From: Bailinhaonella thermotolerans | GTDB lineage: Bacteria > Actinomycetota > Actinomycetes > Streptosporangiales > Streptosporangiaceae | Direction of reading: 5' to 3' | Assembly: GCF_003594875.1 (NCBI RefSeq) | Contig: NZ_QZEY01000021.1 | Location: forward strand, 1 to 64,000 | Length of the DNA stretch: 64,000 nucleotides | In this document: piece after piece, positions 50,323 through 59,836 of the stretch | Numbering within the stretch: the first letter of the stretch is position 1 | How the letters are laid out: each line of letters starts with the position of its first letter | Notes under the pieces: model-generated | What the model was told of the DNA's origin: nothing | The model's input: the letters and a program-made list of their open reading frames with translations, nothing else | Databases searched by the model: none | Position numbers and translations under genes: made by a program

Positions 50323-51678
50323 TCACTTCGCCTCGGAGGCCGCCCCGGTCCCGCCCCGCGCCGCCGGCCCGCCCGCCGCCCCCGGCCCGGCGCCGGGGCG
50401 GGGGCCGGAGCCGGGCTCGGGCTCGGGCCCGGGCACGTCGCGCAGCAGCCGGATCGGGGAGGTCACCAGGATCGCGAACGGCACCGCGAACAGCACCGCG
50501 GCGAGCACGAGGGCCGTCCGCGTGCCGAAGGCCGTCGCGATCCCCCCGAACGCGACGGCCACGAACGGCCGCGGCCCCTGGGCGACCCACCGGGAGATCG
50601 AGGTCACCCGGCCCAGCAGGCGCGGCGGGCACAGGAGCTGCCGCAGCGTACGGCTCGCGCCGACGTAGGTGAACTCGCCGAACAGCGCGACCAGGTACCC
50701 CGCGGTGACGACGACCTGCCCGCCCACGCCCGGCCCGACGAGCAGGGTCGGCAGCAGGTCCAGCACGTAGAAGGGGGCGGCGGCCAGCAGCACGGCCGGC
50801 ATCCCGAACCGCCGCCCGAGTCCCCCGAGGTCGAACCCGCCGGCGATCACGCCGAGCGCCGAGAGCCCCTGGCTGAGCCCCACGACGTACGCGGGCCAGC
50901 GCAGCTCCTCCACGACGTGCACGACCCAGATCGACCAGGACGCGGCGATGCCGGCGTTCACGAACGCGTCGGCGAGGAACAGCGGCCGCAGCAGCCGGTG
51001 GCGGAAGACCACGCGCAGCCCCTCGGCGATCTCGGCGCGGAACCCGGCGGCCCGCTCGCGCGCCCGCCCGGGCGGCCGGCCCGCGGCGGGCGGGGGCTCC
51101 CGGTGCCTGATGGCGCCGAGGAAGCCCGCGGCGAGCAGGTAGGAGACCGCGTCCACGCCGACGGTCCAGGCCGCGCCGATCCAGGCGACCAGGGCGCCGG
51201 CCGCGCTCTGCCCGGCGACGTAGGCGAACCCGTCCGAGGCGCCGAGCTTGCCGTTGGCGTCCGCGAGCCGTTCGCGGGGCACCAGGGACGGCAGGTAGCT
51301 CCCGTACGCGGTGTCGAAGAAGACGCCCAGCAGCGCCACGGTGAAGGCCGCGGCGAGGAGGTGGGAGAACGTGAGCGCCCCGAACGCCCCGGCGATCGGG
51401 ACGGTGGAGAGCGCGAGCCCCTGCAGCAGCCCGGCCGTCAGCATGATCGGCCTGCGGCGGCAGCGGTCCACGACGGCCCCGGCCGGCAGCGCGGCCAGCA
51501 GGTACGGCACATGGCCGGCCGCCGCGACCAGGCTCACCTGGAACGGCGTGGCCCCGACCGACAGCGCGAGCAGCGGCACCGCGATGAGGCTGACATGCGT
51601 GCCCAGGAGGTTGACCGACTGGGCCGACCAGAGCAGCAGGAAGTCCCGCCGCCCCCACAACGAACGCGTCGCCCGCAC
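50323..51678 (-). CDS. MFS transporter (MefA/enterobactin-exporter type)
   Basis: A 451-residue transporter with 12 hydrophobic helices. WSAQSVNLLGTHVSLIAVPLL (split: SAQSVNLLGTHVS) begins the first helix, and VVDRCRRRPIM forms the loop 2-3 motif. The C-terminal 45 residues are a glycine/proline-rich disordered tail encoded by simple GGC/CCG repeats. It has no regulator beside it. Export of an antibiotic or siderophore is likely by family, unproven. Confidence 0.9.
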   Translation of the reverse strand: MRATRSLWGRRDFLLLWSAQSVNLLGTHVSLIAVPLLALSVGATPFQVSLVAAAGHVPYLLAALPAGAVVDRCRRRPIMLTAGLLQGLALSTVPIAGAFGALTFSHLLAAAFTVALLGVFFDTAYGSYLPSLVPRERLADANGKLGASDGFAYVAGQSAAGALVAWIGAAWTVGVDAVSYLLAAGFLGAIRHREPPPAAGRPPGRARERAAGFRAEIAEGLRVVFRHRLLRPLFLADAFVNAGIAASWSIWVVHVVEELRWPAYVVGLSQGLSALGVIAGGFDLGGLGRRFGMPAVLLAAAPFYVLDLLPTLLVGPGVGGQVVVTAGYLVALFGEFTYVGASRTLRQLLCPPRLLGRVTSISRWVAQGPRPFVAVAFGGIATAFGTRTALVLAAVLFAVPFAILVTSPIRLLRDVPGPEPEPGSGPRPGAGPGAAGGPAARGGTGAASEAK

Positions 51679-51888
51679 CGCGACCCTTCCCGCCGGGGTT
51701 GCGGCCCATGTCCAGAGTCGTCAGGGACTGCGGCAAAGGCCGGACATGAACCGGGTTCGAAGGTACCGACGGCCCCGGGACGGATCAGGAAGGGCCGGAC
51801 GCGAGGGGTGATGAAAGCAGCACCGAGGGCGACGTACTTCACTCCCGGAGTGAACCCCGTACGCCTCAGGCGTATCGGAGGACGCCGC

Positions 51889-52383
51889 CTACGGCGTGTT
51901 GAGGAGGATGCGGCGGCGCTCCTCCTTGGCGAGGTGGTCGATGAAGAGCTTGCCGTCCAGGTGGTCGGTCTCGTGCTGGAGGCAGCGGGCGAGGTATCCC
52001 CGGGCCTTCACCTCGACCGGCCGGCCGAGGCGGTCGAGGCCGCGCACGGTGACGCCGGCGGCGCGGGCCACCGGGGCGTACTGCGGGCGCTCCCCGGCCG
52101 CGTCCGGGATCGACAGGCAGCCCTCGTCCTCGACGACCTCCGCCCGGTCGTCCACGGTCAGCTCGGGGTTCACCACGTGCCCGGAACGCCCGTTGATGTC
52201 ATAGACGAAAACCCGCAGGCCCACGCCGACCTGAGGCGCGGCCAGCCCGACGCCCCGCGCGGCGTACATCACCGGGAACATGTCGTCGATGAGCCTGCGC
52301 AGCTCCTTGTCGAAGTCGCGCACCGGCTCGGCGGGGGTGCGCAGCACCGGATCGCCGACCGTGCGGATCTCGTAAACGCCCAC
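51889..52383 (-). CDS. def: Peptide deformylase
   Basis: A 164-residue enzyme that removes the formyl group from new proteins. Motif I GVGLAAPQ is at 44-51, motif II EGCLS at 87-91 and motif III QHETDH at 136-141; Cys89, His137 and His141 bind the metal and Glu138 is the catalyst. The GTG at 52383 fits the family start. No methionyl-tRNA formyltransferase gene is adjacent, so this may be one of several paralogues usual in actinomycetes. Confidence 0.94.
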   Translation of the reverse strand: MGVYEIRTVGDPVLRTPAEPVRDFDKELRRLIDDMFPVMYAARGVGLAAPQVGVGLRVFVYDINGRSGHVVNPELTVDDRAEVVEDEGCLSIPDAAGERPQYAPVARAAGVTVRGLDRLGRPVEVKARGYLARCLQHETDHLDGKLFIDHLAKEERRRILLNTP

Positions 52384-52479
52384 GTGGACACCCCGTTCCG
52401 GAAAGACCGCCCCATGCGTCTGTAAGGGCCGGTAAGGCTGTGTGCTCATTACGATACCGGTCGGTGTCACACTGGGCGC

Positions 52480-52947
52480 GTGCGTGTCTACATCGGTGCC
52501 GACCATGCCGGCTATGAGCTCAAGAACCACCTCGTCTCCTGGCTGAAGGAGCGGGGCCACGACGTCGAGGACTGCGGCCCGTTCGTCTACGACGCCGAGG
52601 ACGACTACCCGCCGTTCGTCCTCCGCGCGGCCGAGGGCGCGGCCCGCGAGCCGGGCAGCGTGGCCGTCGTGATCGGCGGGTCCGGCAACGGCGAGGCCAT
52701 CGCGGCCAACAAGGTGCGCGGCGTGCGCTGCGCCCTGGCCTGGAGCGAGGAGACGGCACGCCTCGGCCGCGAGCACAACGACGCGAACGCGATCAGCCTG
52801 GGCGCGCGGATGCACTCCCAGGAGGAGGCCGCCCGCTTCGTGGAGGTCTTCCTCTCCACGCCGTACTCCCGGGCCGACCGGCACACCCGGCGCATCGAGA
52901 TGCTCACCGCCTACGAGACCACCGGCGAGCTCCCCCCGCTCCCGTAG
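52480..52947 (+). CDS. rpiB: Ribose-5-phosphate isomerase B
   Basis: A 155-residue isomerase interconverting ribose-5-phosphate and ribulose-5-phosphate. GADHAGYELK is at the start, GGSGNGEAIAANK at 66-78 and HNDANAISLGAR near 98. The catalytic Cys of E. coli RpiB is missing; Glu72 takes its place, as in mycobacterial RpiB. Starts at GTG 52480 and is divergent from peptide deformylase. Confidence 0.94.
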   Translation: MRVYIGADHAGYELKNHLVSWLKERGHDVEDCGPFVYDAEDDYPPFVLRAAEGAAREPGSVAVVIGGSGNGEAIAANKVRGVRCALAWSEETARLGREHNDANAISLGARMHSQEEAARFVEVFLSTPYSRADRHTRRIEMLTAYETTGELPPLP

Positions 52948-52960
52948 ACCCCCGCCCTTC

Positions 52961-53012
52961 CGCCGTACGGCGTGAGCCCGCCCTCCCCCGGCCCGGCTCA
53001 CGCCGTACGGCG
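52961..53012. terminator. Convergent terminator with 18-bp perfect stem
   Basis: CGCCGTACGGCGTGAGCC (52961-52978) pairs perfectly with 52995-53012; each arm contains the CCGTACGG palindrome. It lies just after rpiB. Confidence 0.85.
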
Positions 53013-53028
53013 TTCGCGGGCGGCGCGG

Positions 53029-53196
53029 TCACTTGCCGCGGCGGGACGGCTTGCCCCCGGAGGAGCCCTGCTTGGCGGAGGTCTCGTCGCGGAGGGGGCG
53101 GCGTTCGGCGAACTCGTGGTGGGCCTGGGTGGGGCGCGACACGTCCCGCGCCCGCATCGCCGTGGTCACGGTGATCCGCATTCCCTGGAGCGCCAT
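53029..53196 (-). CDS. Small conserved-looking basic protein (55 aa)
   Basis: The ATG at 53196 follows GAGGGGC. The peptide MALQGMRITVTTAMRARDVS is followed by a hydrophilic basic half ending GKPSRRGK. Codon bias supports coding. It converges on rpiB. No family or function is known to me; the N-terminal part may form a short strand-helix unit. Confidence 0.68.
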   Translation of the reverse strand: MALQGMRITVTTAMRARDVSRPTQAHHEFAERRPLRDETSAKQGSSGGKPSRRGK

Positions 53197-53328
53197 GCCC
53201 CTCAGCCTACGCGCCGAGGGGCAGAAGTGGTCAAAACCCAGCAAAGCCCCGGTCAAAGGAGCACTCTCCCGGCCGGCGGCCCGCCGGGCGGCCCGCCCGG
53301 AACCGGCGTGTCCACGCCCGGCGCCTCC

Positions 53329-53400
53329 GAAACCCGCGCCTCCGAAACCCGCGCGCCCGAAACCCCCGCACCCCGAAACCCCCGCACCCCGAAACCCCCG
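53329..53400. repeat. CCGAAACCC tandem repeat
   Basis: GAAACCC recurs at 53329, 53344, 53359, 53375 and 53391, a period of 15-16 bp, in the gap downstream of the Eis-like gene. Confidence 0.75.
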
Positions 53401-53449
53401 CGCCCGGCGGCGGCGCGTCCCGCGAACCCTCGCGTCCCCGGGCCGGCGC

Positions 53450-54676
53450 CTAGAAGCCGTGCGCGGCCCACGGCTTGGGGTCCCAGGCGAACGCGGCCGA
53501 CATCGCCCGCAGCGTCCCCGGCCGCGGCTCGCGCGCGAGCCCGGCCGCGCCGAACGGGACGAGGCCCCGGCCCCCGAGGTAGGCCGCGCCGAGCGCCGCC
53601 ACCGGCAGCTCCACGTCGGCCGGGGCGTCCGAGGGCTCGCACGCGGCCCGCCCCTCCTTCACGGTGAGCCGCCAGCGCCCCGCGTTCCACGGGCACACCT
53701 CGTCGGCCACCTCCATCACCACGTCCAGCGGGGCCGAGTAGGCCCGGGACGCCAGCGCCGGGGCGAGGTCCACCAGCCGGATCCACAGGTCGTCGCCGAA
53801 CCGGGCGCGGAGGTCGCGCGGGTCGGCCAGCAGTGACCGGAGCGGCGAGTCCACCGGCACGGTCGCCTTCACCGTGGTCACCAGGTCGCGGTCCAGCGCG
53901 AAGCGCCACAGGAACGCCTCCGCCGCCGGGTCCAGCCCGTGCAGGTCGAGCACCGAGAGCACCCCGTCGGCCCGGTCGTCGTCGTCCCAGCCCGAGCGCA
54001 CCCGGAACAGCGCGTAACCCCGCGTGCCGGACTCGTCCACGGCCAGCGCCGCGCGCAGCGGCCCGGCCCCGTGCCGCCGGTACTCGTGGTCGGCGACCAG
54101 GTACCGCAGGAGCTCCGGCGGCCAGGCGTACATGCCCGGCCGCGCCAGCCGTACGGCGTCGAAGACCGCGGCGATCTCGGCCTCGGCCGCCCCGGGCTCC
54201 ACGAGCCGGATCCGCAGGGCCGGGTCGGAGGGCGCGTGCGGGGCGAACCGCGCCCCGCCCGGGAGGCTGACGCGCAGGCCGTCGGCGGCCATGCCGTACC
54301 CGTACCGGCCGTAGATGGCGCCCTCGGAGGCGTACAGGGCGGCCACGGACTCGCCGTTCGCGCGCAGGTCGGCGAGCTGGCGGCGCATGAGCGAGGACAG
54401 CACCCCCCGGCGGCGGTGGGAGGGCAGCACCCCGACGCCGGTGACGCCCGCCACCGCCAGGACGTCCCCGGGCACCGTCATCCGGAAACCGTGCGACATC
54501 GCGCACCCGGCCGCGACCTCCCCGTCGAAGGCGACCAGGGTCCGGTCGAACGGGACGACGGGCAGCAGGTGCCCGGCCGCCTCCGGGGGCTCGGAGCCGT
54601 TGAAGGCCTCGCGGACGGTGGCGTAGTAGGCCGGCCATTCGCCGGGCTCGATGGCACGAATCGGATAAGGCGTCAT
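53450..54676 (-). CDS. Eis-like GNAT N-acetyltransferase
   Basis: A 408-residue protein with two GNAT-like regions and a C-terminal sterol-carrier-like domain, the layout of Eis. The acetyl-CoA loop VLPSHRRRGVLSSLM lies near 75-90, and the chain ends in Phe408, whose carboxylate serves as the general base in Eis. Mycobacterial Eis acetylates several amines of aminoglycosides and host proteins. The native substrate here is unknown. The ATG at 54676 is chosen; the frame extends 14 residues upstream. Confidence 0.88.
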   Translation of the reverse strand: MTPYPIRAIEPGEWPAYYATVREAFNGSEPPEAAGHLLPVVPFDRTLVAFDGEVAAGCAMSHGFRMTVPGDVLAVAGVTGVGVLPSHRRRGVLSSLMRRQLADLRANGESVAALYASEGAIYGRYGYGMAADGLRVSLPGGARFAPHAPSDPALRIRLVEPGAAEAEIAAVFDAVRLARPGMYAWPPELLRYLVADHEYRRHGAGPLRAALAVDESGTRGYALFRVRSGWDDDDRADGVLSVLDLHGLDPAAEAFLWRFALDRDLVTTVKATVPVDSPLRSLLADPRDLRARFGDDLWIRLVDLAPALASRAYSAPLDVVMEVADEVCPWNAGRWRLTVKEGRAACEPSDAPADVELPVAALGAAYLGGRGLVPFGAAGLAREPRPGTLRAMSAAFAWDPKPWAAHGF

Positions 54677-54794
54677 GAATGTCAACCTAGGGAGCGAACG
54701 AGCGGAACGGCGACTCATTTAGCCATGAAATGATCAAGGGCTTGGCCGAGTCAGGTGCCAGCATGGGGTCCGGGCCGCTACGCTCCTGGACATC

Positions 54795-55916
54795 ATGAGT
54801 TCCCGTCCGGCGCCGCTGATCCCTCCCCGGCTCCGCGCGATTCTGGTGCGGGTGCCCTATTTGGTACGGATCTATCGGTACCTTCGCCAGGGCCCCCTCG
54901 CCCGGGACCGGGGATTCCTCGCCACCCTCACCGTCGGCTCGCTGCTGCTGGGCGTCCTGGCCGCGAACGTGTCCGTGGAGTGGTTCTCCCCCAGCATCCT
55001 CATCCTCGTCGTGCTCGCGGGCGGCCTCCAGCTCCGCCCGCGCAGCCTCGGCGTGCTGCTGGCGGTGGTCTGCGCCTCGGTGGTCTACGTCGCGGCGGAG
55101 AAGGGCATCGCCGCCGTGGGGCCCGGCCTGCTCGTGGCCCTCGTGGTGACGTCGGTGCTGGCGATCCTGCTGGCGCGCACCCGGGGCCAGCTCGGGGTGC
55201 AGGGGCTGCGCGGCGACGCGATGCTGCTGGACCTGCGGGACCGGCTGAAGGCGCAGAGCCAGCTCCCCAAGCTGCCCAAGGGCTGGGACTCCAAGGTGGT
55301 GCTCAAGCAGGCGGGCGGGTCGTCGTTCGGCGGCGACTTCGTGGTGGCCACGCGGGACGGCGACCGGGTGGAGCTGGCGCTGGTGGACGTGTCGGGCAAG
55401 GGCGTGGACGCGGGGACGCGCGCGCTGATGCTCTCGGGCACGTTCGGCGGCCTGCTGGGGTCGGTGGCGGGCGAGGACTTCCTGCCGGCCTGCAACGCCT
55501 ACCTGCACCGGCAGCGCGAGCGCGAGGGGTTCGTGACGGCGGTCCACCTGCGGCTGGACCTGTCCACGGGTGAGTACGTCATCACCTCGGCGGGCCACCC
55601 GCCGGTGGTGAAGTTCGAGGCGGGGTCGGGCACGTGGCGGGTCGCGGCGACCAAGGGCGTCGTGCTGGGAGTCGTGCCGGACCTGCACTGCGAGCCGGAC
55701 AGCGGGGTGCTGCGCAAGGGCGACGCCCTCCTGCTCTACACCGACGGCCTGATCGAGGAGCCCGGCCGCGACATCGACGCGGGCCTGGACCGTCTGCTGG
55801 GCGAGGCCGAGCGGCTGCTGCCGTCGGGCTTCAAGGAGGGCGCCAGGACCCTCGTCCAGACCATGTCGGCCGGCCACAACGACGACTGCGCCCTCGTCCT
55901 CATCTGGCGCCCCTGA
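54795..55916 (+). CDS. Membrane-anchored PP2C/SpoIIE-type phosphatase
   Basis: A 373-residue protein. Three or four hydrophobic helices span 40-128, a short linker follows, and the phosphatase domain runs from about 165 to the end. Metal sites are GGDF (Asp181), DVSGKG (Asp198) and NDDCALV. Such enzymes dephosphorylate STAS proteins to release sigma factors. The STAS protein at 7916 is a possible but unlinked partner. The gene is divergent from the Eis-like gene. Confidence 0.9.
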   Translation: MSSRPAPLIPPRLRAILVRVPYLVRIYRYLRQGPLARDRGFLATLTVGSLLLGVLAANVSVEWFSPSILILVVLAGGLQLRPRSLGVLLAVVCASVVYVAAEKGIAAVGPGLLVALVVTSVLAILLARTRGQLGVQGLRGDAMLLDLRDRLKAQSQLPKLPKGWDSKVVLKQAGGSSFGGDFVVATRDGDRVELALVDVSGKGVDAGTRALMLSGTFGGLLGSVAGEDFLPACNAYLHRQREREGFVTAVHLRLDLSTGEYVITSAGHPPVVKFEAGSGTWRVAATKGVVLGVVPDLHCEPDSGVLRKGDALLLYTDGLIEEPGRDIDAGLDRLLGEAERLLPSGFKEGARTLVQTMSAGHNDDCALVLIWRP

Positions 55917-55991
55917 ACGACGTGAGCCGTACGGCGGGCCGTACGCGACCGCGAGGGCGGGCTCGCGGGGGGAACGCGGGCGGGGCCGGGA

Positions 55992-56064
55992 CCGGGTCCG
56001 GACGAACCGCGCCGCTCGCCCGGACCCGGGGTTCGATCACTCCCACTCCATAGAGTGATCGAAC
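55992..56064 (+). terminator. Two hairpins between the PP2C and Rip1-like genes
   Basis: CCGGGTCCG (55992-56000) pairs with 56021-56029. GTTCGATCACTC (56031-56042) pairs perfectly with 56053-56064. The second is AT-richer and could instead be an operator for the downstream protease gene. Confidence 0.55.
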
Positions 56065-56200
56065 AGTCGCGAACTGTCAACGGTGACACAGGGGCGGGTA
56101 AAGGGCGGCGCGCCGGGTTAACAACGTTTCGGATACGATCGTGAGGGTCCCGTTGGGGAGGGACGAGGCTCACCGTCTCCGATTCGGGGGTTTGCGCAGG

Positions 56201-57508
56201 ATGGACTGGCTCGACCTGGGGCTGAACCTGGCCGGGGTCGTCATCTTCTTCGTGGGGATGATGCTCTCGATCGGCCTGCACGAGATCGGCCACATGGTGC
56301 CGGCCAAGCTGTTCGGCGTGCGCGTCCCGCAGTACATGGTGGGCTTCGGGCCGACGCTGTGGTCCAGGCGGCGCGGCGAGACCGAGTACGGCATCAAGTG
56401 GATCCCGCTCGGCGGCTACGTCCGCATGATCGGCATGCTGCCGCCGCGCAAGGGCGACGAGCCCGGCAAGCTGCGCAGCGGCTCCACCGGCCCGTTCCAG
56501 GGGCTCATCGAGAACGCCCGCCAGGTGTCGCTGGAGGAGATCCGCCCCGGCGACGAGGACCGCGTCTTCTACAAGCGCAAGTGGTGGCAGAAGGTCATCA
56601 TCATGGCCGGTGGCCCCGCGATGAACTTCGTGCTCGCGATCGGTCTGTTCGCGGTCGTGCTGATGGGCTTCGGCATCAAGACCGAGCAGCCGGTGGTCAA
56701 GTCGGTCTCGCAGTGCGTGATCCCGGCCACCGAGATCCGCGACTGCCGCCCCGGCGACCCGGCCACCCCGGCCGCCAACGCCGGGCTCCGGGCGGGCGAC
56801 CGCATCGTGGAGGTGGCCGGCAGGCCGGTGAAGTCGTGGGAGGAGGCGACCCGGCGGATCCGGGCCCACGGCGCGGGCGCCACCACGATCGGCGTCGAGC
56901 GCGGCGGGCAGCGGCTGACGCTGAACGCCACGCTGATCGCCCAGGACCGCCCGAAGCTCGACGACCCGGACAAGCTTGAGCGGGTCGGGTTCCTCGGGGT
57001 GAGCCCGACGTTCGAGTACGTCCCGCAGGGGCCCGCCGCCGTGGCCCAGCGCATCGGCGAGCTGACGGCCCACACCGCGCAGTCGCTCGTGCGCTTCCCG
57101 GAGAAGATGGTCGGCGTGTGGAACGCCGCCTTCGGCGGGGCCGAGCGCGACATCAACGGCCCGGTCGGCGTCGTGGGCGCGGGCCGCATCGGCGGCGAGA
57201 TCCTCGCCTCGGAGGCCCCCGCCAAGGACAAGATGGTCCTGTTCCTGAACCTGCTCGCGGGCTTCAACCTGGCGATCGGCATGTTCAACCTGATCCCGCT
57301 GCTGCCGCTGGACGGCGGGCACATCGCGGGCGCGCTGTGGGAGGGCCTGCGGCGGTTCATCGCCCGCGTGTTCCGGCGGCCCGACCCCGGGCACGTGGAC
57401 GTGGCGCGGCTGCTGCCGCTGACGTACGCCGTGGCCGCGGTCTTCGTGGTCATGGCCGGGCTGCTGCTCTACGCCGACCTGGTCAACCCGATCCGCCTGA
57501 CCGGCTGA
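56201..57508 (+). CDS. Site-2 intramembrane zinc protease (Rip1/RseP type)
   Basis: A 435-residue membrane protease that cleaves anti-sigma factors within the membrane. HEIGH is at 27-31 and the second catalytic motif NLIPLLPLDGGH at 363-374, whose Asp completes the zinc site. A PDZ domain sits at about 165-250 with two cysteines before it (SQCVIP, RDCRPG). The ATG at 56201 follows a G-rich ribosome site. It is not flanked by dxr and ispG as actinobacterial rip1 usually is, so it could be a paralogue. Confidence 0.93.
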   Translation: MDWLDLGLNLAGVVIFFVGMMLSIGLHEIGHMVPAKLFGVRVPQYMVGFGPTLWSRRRGETEYGIKWIPLGGYVRMIGMLPPRKGDEPGKLRSGSTGPFQGLIENARQVSLEEIRPGDEDRVFYKRKWWQKVIIMAGGPAMNFVLAIGLFAVVLMGFGIKTEQPVVKSVSQCVIPATEIRDCRPGDPATPAANAGLRAGDRIVEVAGRPVKSWEEATRRIRAHGAGATTIGVERGGQRLTLNATLIAQDRPKLDDPDKLERVGFLGVSPTFEYVPQGPAAVAQRIGELTAHTAQSLVRFPEKMVGVWNAAFGGAERDINGPVGVVGAGRIGGEILASEAPAKDKMVLFLNLLAGFNLAIGMFNLIPLLPLDGGHIAGALWEGLRRFIARVFRRPDPGHVDVARLLPLTYAVAAVFVVMAGLLLYADLVNPIRLTG

Positions 57509-57568
57509 GCCACCTGACGGCTGAGCCGCCACCCGGGACTCCGGCCAGCCCTCGGGCGCGGCGGGCCG

Positions 57569-57919
57569 TCACAGGCGGGCGTGGTCGGCCAGCGCGGACA
57601 GGCCGCGCATGAGGCCCGTGACCAGCCCGCCGCCGCTGAAGGTGGTGGCCATCGACATGGCCACCAGGCGGCAGTCGCCGTCGGAGAGCCGGGCGCGGGC
57701 GCGCGGCCCGGTCACGATCTCCAGGGCGCGCGCGTCCGGGTCCACGAAGATCAGCACGGCGCGGTCGTCGCCCAGCGCCGCGTGCAGCCGTTCGGCGAAC
57801 TGGCGCGCCCGCCCCCGAGCCGGGCCCAGGTAGACGGCGAACCGCAGCCCGCTGAGCCGGTCGGCGTCACGCACGGCCGTGCGGATGTCGTGGGCCTGGG
57901 ACGCGGTGATGGCACGCAT
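57569..57919 (-). CDS. DUF5130/TPM-like protein
   Basis: A 116-residue protein with the TPM-type alpha/beta core: LRFAVYLGPARGRARQFAE, then VLIFVDPDARALEIVTG (shown in part). TPM domains are linked to membrane or photosystem repair in plants and are unassigned here. No signal peptide. The downstream partner of a small membrane-protein gene 21 bp upstream, with which it forms an operon. It converges on the protease gene. Confidence 0.82.
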   Translation of the reverse strand: MRAITASQAHDIRTAVRDADRLSGLRFAVYLGPARGRARQFAERLHAALGDDRAVLIFVDPDARALEIVTGPRARARLSDGDCRLVAMSMATTFSGGGLVTGLMRGLSALADHARL

Positions 57920-57940
57920 CGGATCACCTCCGGTCGGCGG

Positions 57941-58267
57941 TCACCAGCCGGCCGAGGCGCCGCCGACGCCGCGCCCGGGCTCGGAGGTCTCGGCCAGCGC
58001 GGTCCAGTCGACGTCGGCTCGGGGGGCGCGCGACGGCCGCAGTTCGTTGAGGACGAGGTCGCTCGTGGCGGTGCCGTGCTCGCCCGAGCCAGGCCCGCCC
58101 CACCAGACCGGCCCCGCGCGGCGCGCCGCGTCCGGGCGGTCGGGGCGCTCGCGGTCGGCCCCGCGCGTCGACGGCGCCAGCACGAGCAGCGCGATCACGG
58201 CGAACACGGCGCCCGAGATCCCGATCAGGCTCCCGAGGATGACCCAGTCATTGCCGTCCACCCGCAC
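57941..58267 (-). CDS. Small single-pass membrane protein
   Basis: A 108-residue protein starting at a GTG. Residues 8-32 form one hydrophobic helix (VILGSLIGISGAVFAVIALL), and the rest is a charged, disordered cytoplasmic tail rich in Arg, Pro and Gly. It precedes the DUF5130 gene. No family is recognised. The tail may recruit a partner to the membrane. Confidence 0.72.
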   Translation of the reverse strand: MRVDGNDWVILGSLIGISGAVFAVIALLVLAPSTRGADRERPDRPDAARRAGPVWWGGPGSGEHGTATSDLVLNELRPSRAPRADVDWTALAETSEPGRGVGGASAGW

Positions 58268-58411
58268 AACGTAACGCCCGGTCCCCCGCGTGACTCCTCC
58301 CCCTTCGGTGACGTTTGCGCGCCCCTTCCCGTACGGCCCCAGCGGCCCCCGCGCGCCGGGCGCGAGCCGTACGGCGGGCGGGGGCGGCCCCGGGCGCGGG
58401 GGCCGGCGGGG

Positions 58412-59836
58412 TCAGGAGGCGAACAGGGCGGGCTGCCGGTTCGACCAGAAGCCGCCGACGTGCGCCTCGACCTGCGCGGACAGAGAGATCAGGGTGGCCT
58501 CGTCGCCCCAGCGGCCGGCGAGCATGACGCCGATCGGCAGGCCCTCGTCCGTCCAGTGGAGGGGGAGGTTGACGGCCGGCTGGCCGGTCACGTTGCAGAC
58601 CGCCGCGAAGGGGGCGTACCGCTTCATGCGCTCGAACGTCTCCGCCGGGTCGCCGCCCTCCTCGAACCAGCCCACCGGCATCGGCGGCCCGGTGACGGTC
58701 GGGGTCAGCACGGCGTCGTACTCGTTCAGCACGAGCAGGCCGAGCCGGGTGGCGAGCTGGAGGTTGGCCGCCGCGCGCATGAACTCGGGCGCGGAGACGG
58801 CCTCGCCGCGCTCGCGCAGCCAGGCGGTGAGCGGGCGCAGCAGGCCGCGCTTGGCGTCGTCCACGGGGTGCATGCAGGCGAAGCAGAACCACATCGTCTC
58901 GAAGTCCGGCACGATCTCCGGCGAGAACGGCGGCTCGATGTCCACGATCTCGTGCCCCAGCGAGGCCAGCAGCGCCGAGGCGTGCTCGTAGGCCGCCAGC
59001 ACGTCCGGATGCACCACCGCGTCCGGCACGGCGGGCCTGGCCGAGCGGGCGATGCGCAGGCGGCCCGGCTCCCGGTCGGCGCAGGACAGGAACGAGGACT
59101 CGGGGTCGGGCACGTGGAACAGGTCGCCCGGGTTGTGGTGGGTCATCACGTCCAGCAGCGCCGCCGCGTCGCGCACGGTGCGCGCGATGGGGCCGTTCGT
59201 GGACATGCCCACGAGGTCCGGGATGATCGGCGCCCAGGAGATCCGCCCGCGCGAGGGCTTGATGCCGTACAGGCCGCAGAGCGAGGACGGGATGCGGATG
59301 GAGCCGGCGCCGTCGCTGCCCTGGGCGGCCGGGGCCAGGCCCGCGGCCACCGCGGCGGCGGCGCCCCCGCTGGAGCCCCCGGCCGAGCGCGTCAGGTCCC
59401 ACGGGGTGCGGCTGGGCGGGCCGACGGCGGTCTCGGTGTAGCAGGGCAGCCCGAACTCCGGGGTGGCCGTCTTGCCCAGCATGATCGTGCCGGCGTCGCG
59501 GAGCCGTTCGACGACCGTGTCGTCCACGGGCGCGACGAAGTCCCGGTAGGTCGCGGACCCGAAGAGGATGGGCAGATCCTTGACCAGGTTGAGGTCCTTG
59601 ATCGGGATGGGGACGCCCAGCAGCGGGGGCGGGTCGTCGCTCTCCATCGCCTCGCGCTCGGCGCTCTTCGCCCGCTCCAGCGCGAGTTCGGGGACCGTTG
59701 TCGTGAAAGCGCCGACATCCTCGTTGAATCGTTCGATACGATCCAGGTAATGGAGCGTGATCTCCACCGGTGAGAGTTCGCGGCGGCGCACCGCCGACGC
59801 CAGCTCCAGGGCCGTCATCTGGTGTATGGGGCTCAC
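58412..59836 (-). CDS. Amidase signature family enzyme
   Basis: A 474-residue amidase with the complete Ser-cisSer-Lys triad: Lys80 (VPIPIKD), Ser155 (SAGGSSGG) and Ser179 (GSDGAGSIRIP). The spacing (24 residues between the two serines) is canonical. It hydrolyses a small amide, or could act as an amide-forming enzyme; GatA is unlikely because gatB/gatC are absent. It is cytosolic and stands alone. Confidence 0.92.
   Translation of the reverse strand: MSPIHQMTALELASAVRRRELSPVEITLHYLDRIERFNEDVGAFTTTVPELALERAKSAEREAMESDDPPPLLGVPIPIKDLNLVKDLPILFGSATYRDFVAPVDDTVVERLRDAGTIMLGKTATPEFGLPCYTETAVGPPSRTPWDLTRSAGGSSGGAAAAVAAGLAPAAQGSDGAGSIRIPSSLCGLYGIKPSRGRISWAPIIPDLVGMSTNGPIARTVRDAAALLDVMTHHNPGDLFHVPDPESSFLSCADREPGRLRIARSARPAVPDAVVHPDVLAAYEHASALLASLGHEIVDIEPPFSPEIVPDFETMWFCFACMHPVDDAKRGLLRPLTAWLRERGEAVSAPEFMRAAANLQLATRLGLLVLNEYDAVLTPTVTGPPMPVGWFEEGGDPAETFERMKRYAPFAAVCNVTGQPAVNLPLHWTDEGLPIGVMLAGRWGDEATLISLSAQVEAHVGGFWSNRQPALFAS

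Noticed and set aside
58412-59836. GatA subunit of the tRNA amidotransferase
   Set aside because: No gatB or gatC lies nearby, and the sequence pattern is that of a stand-alone amidase.
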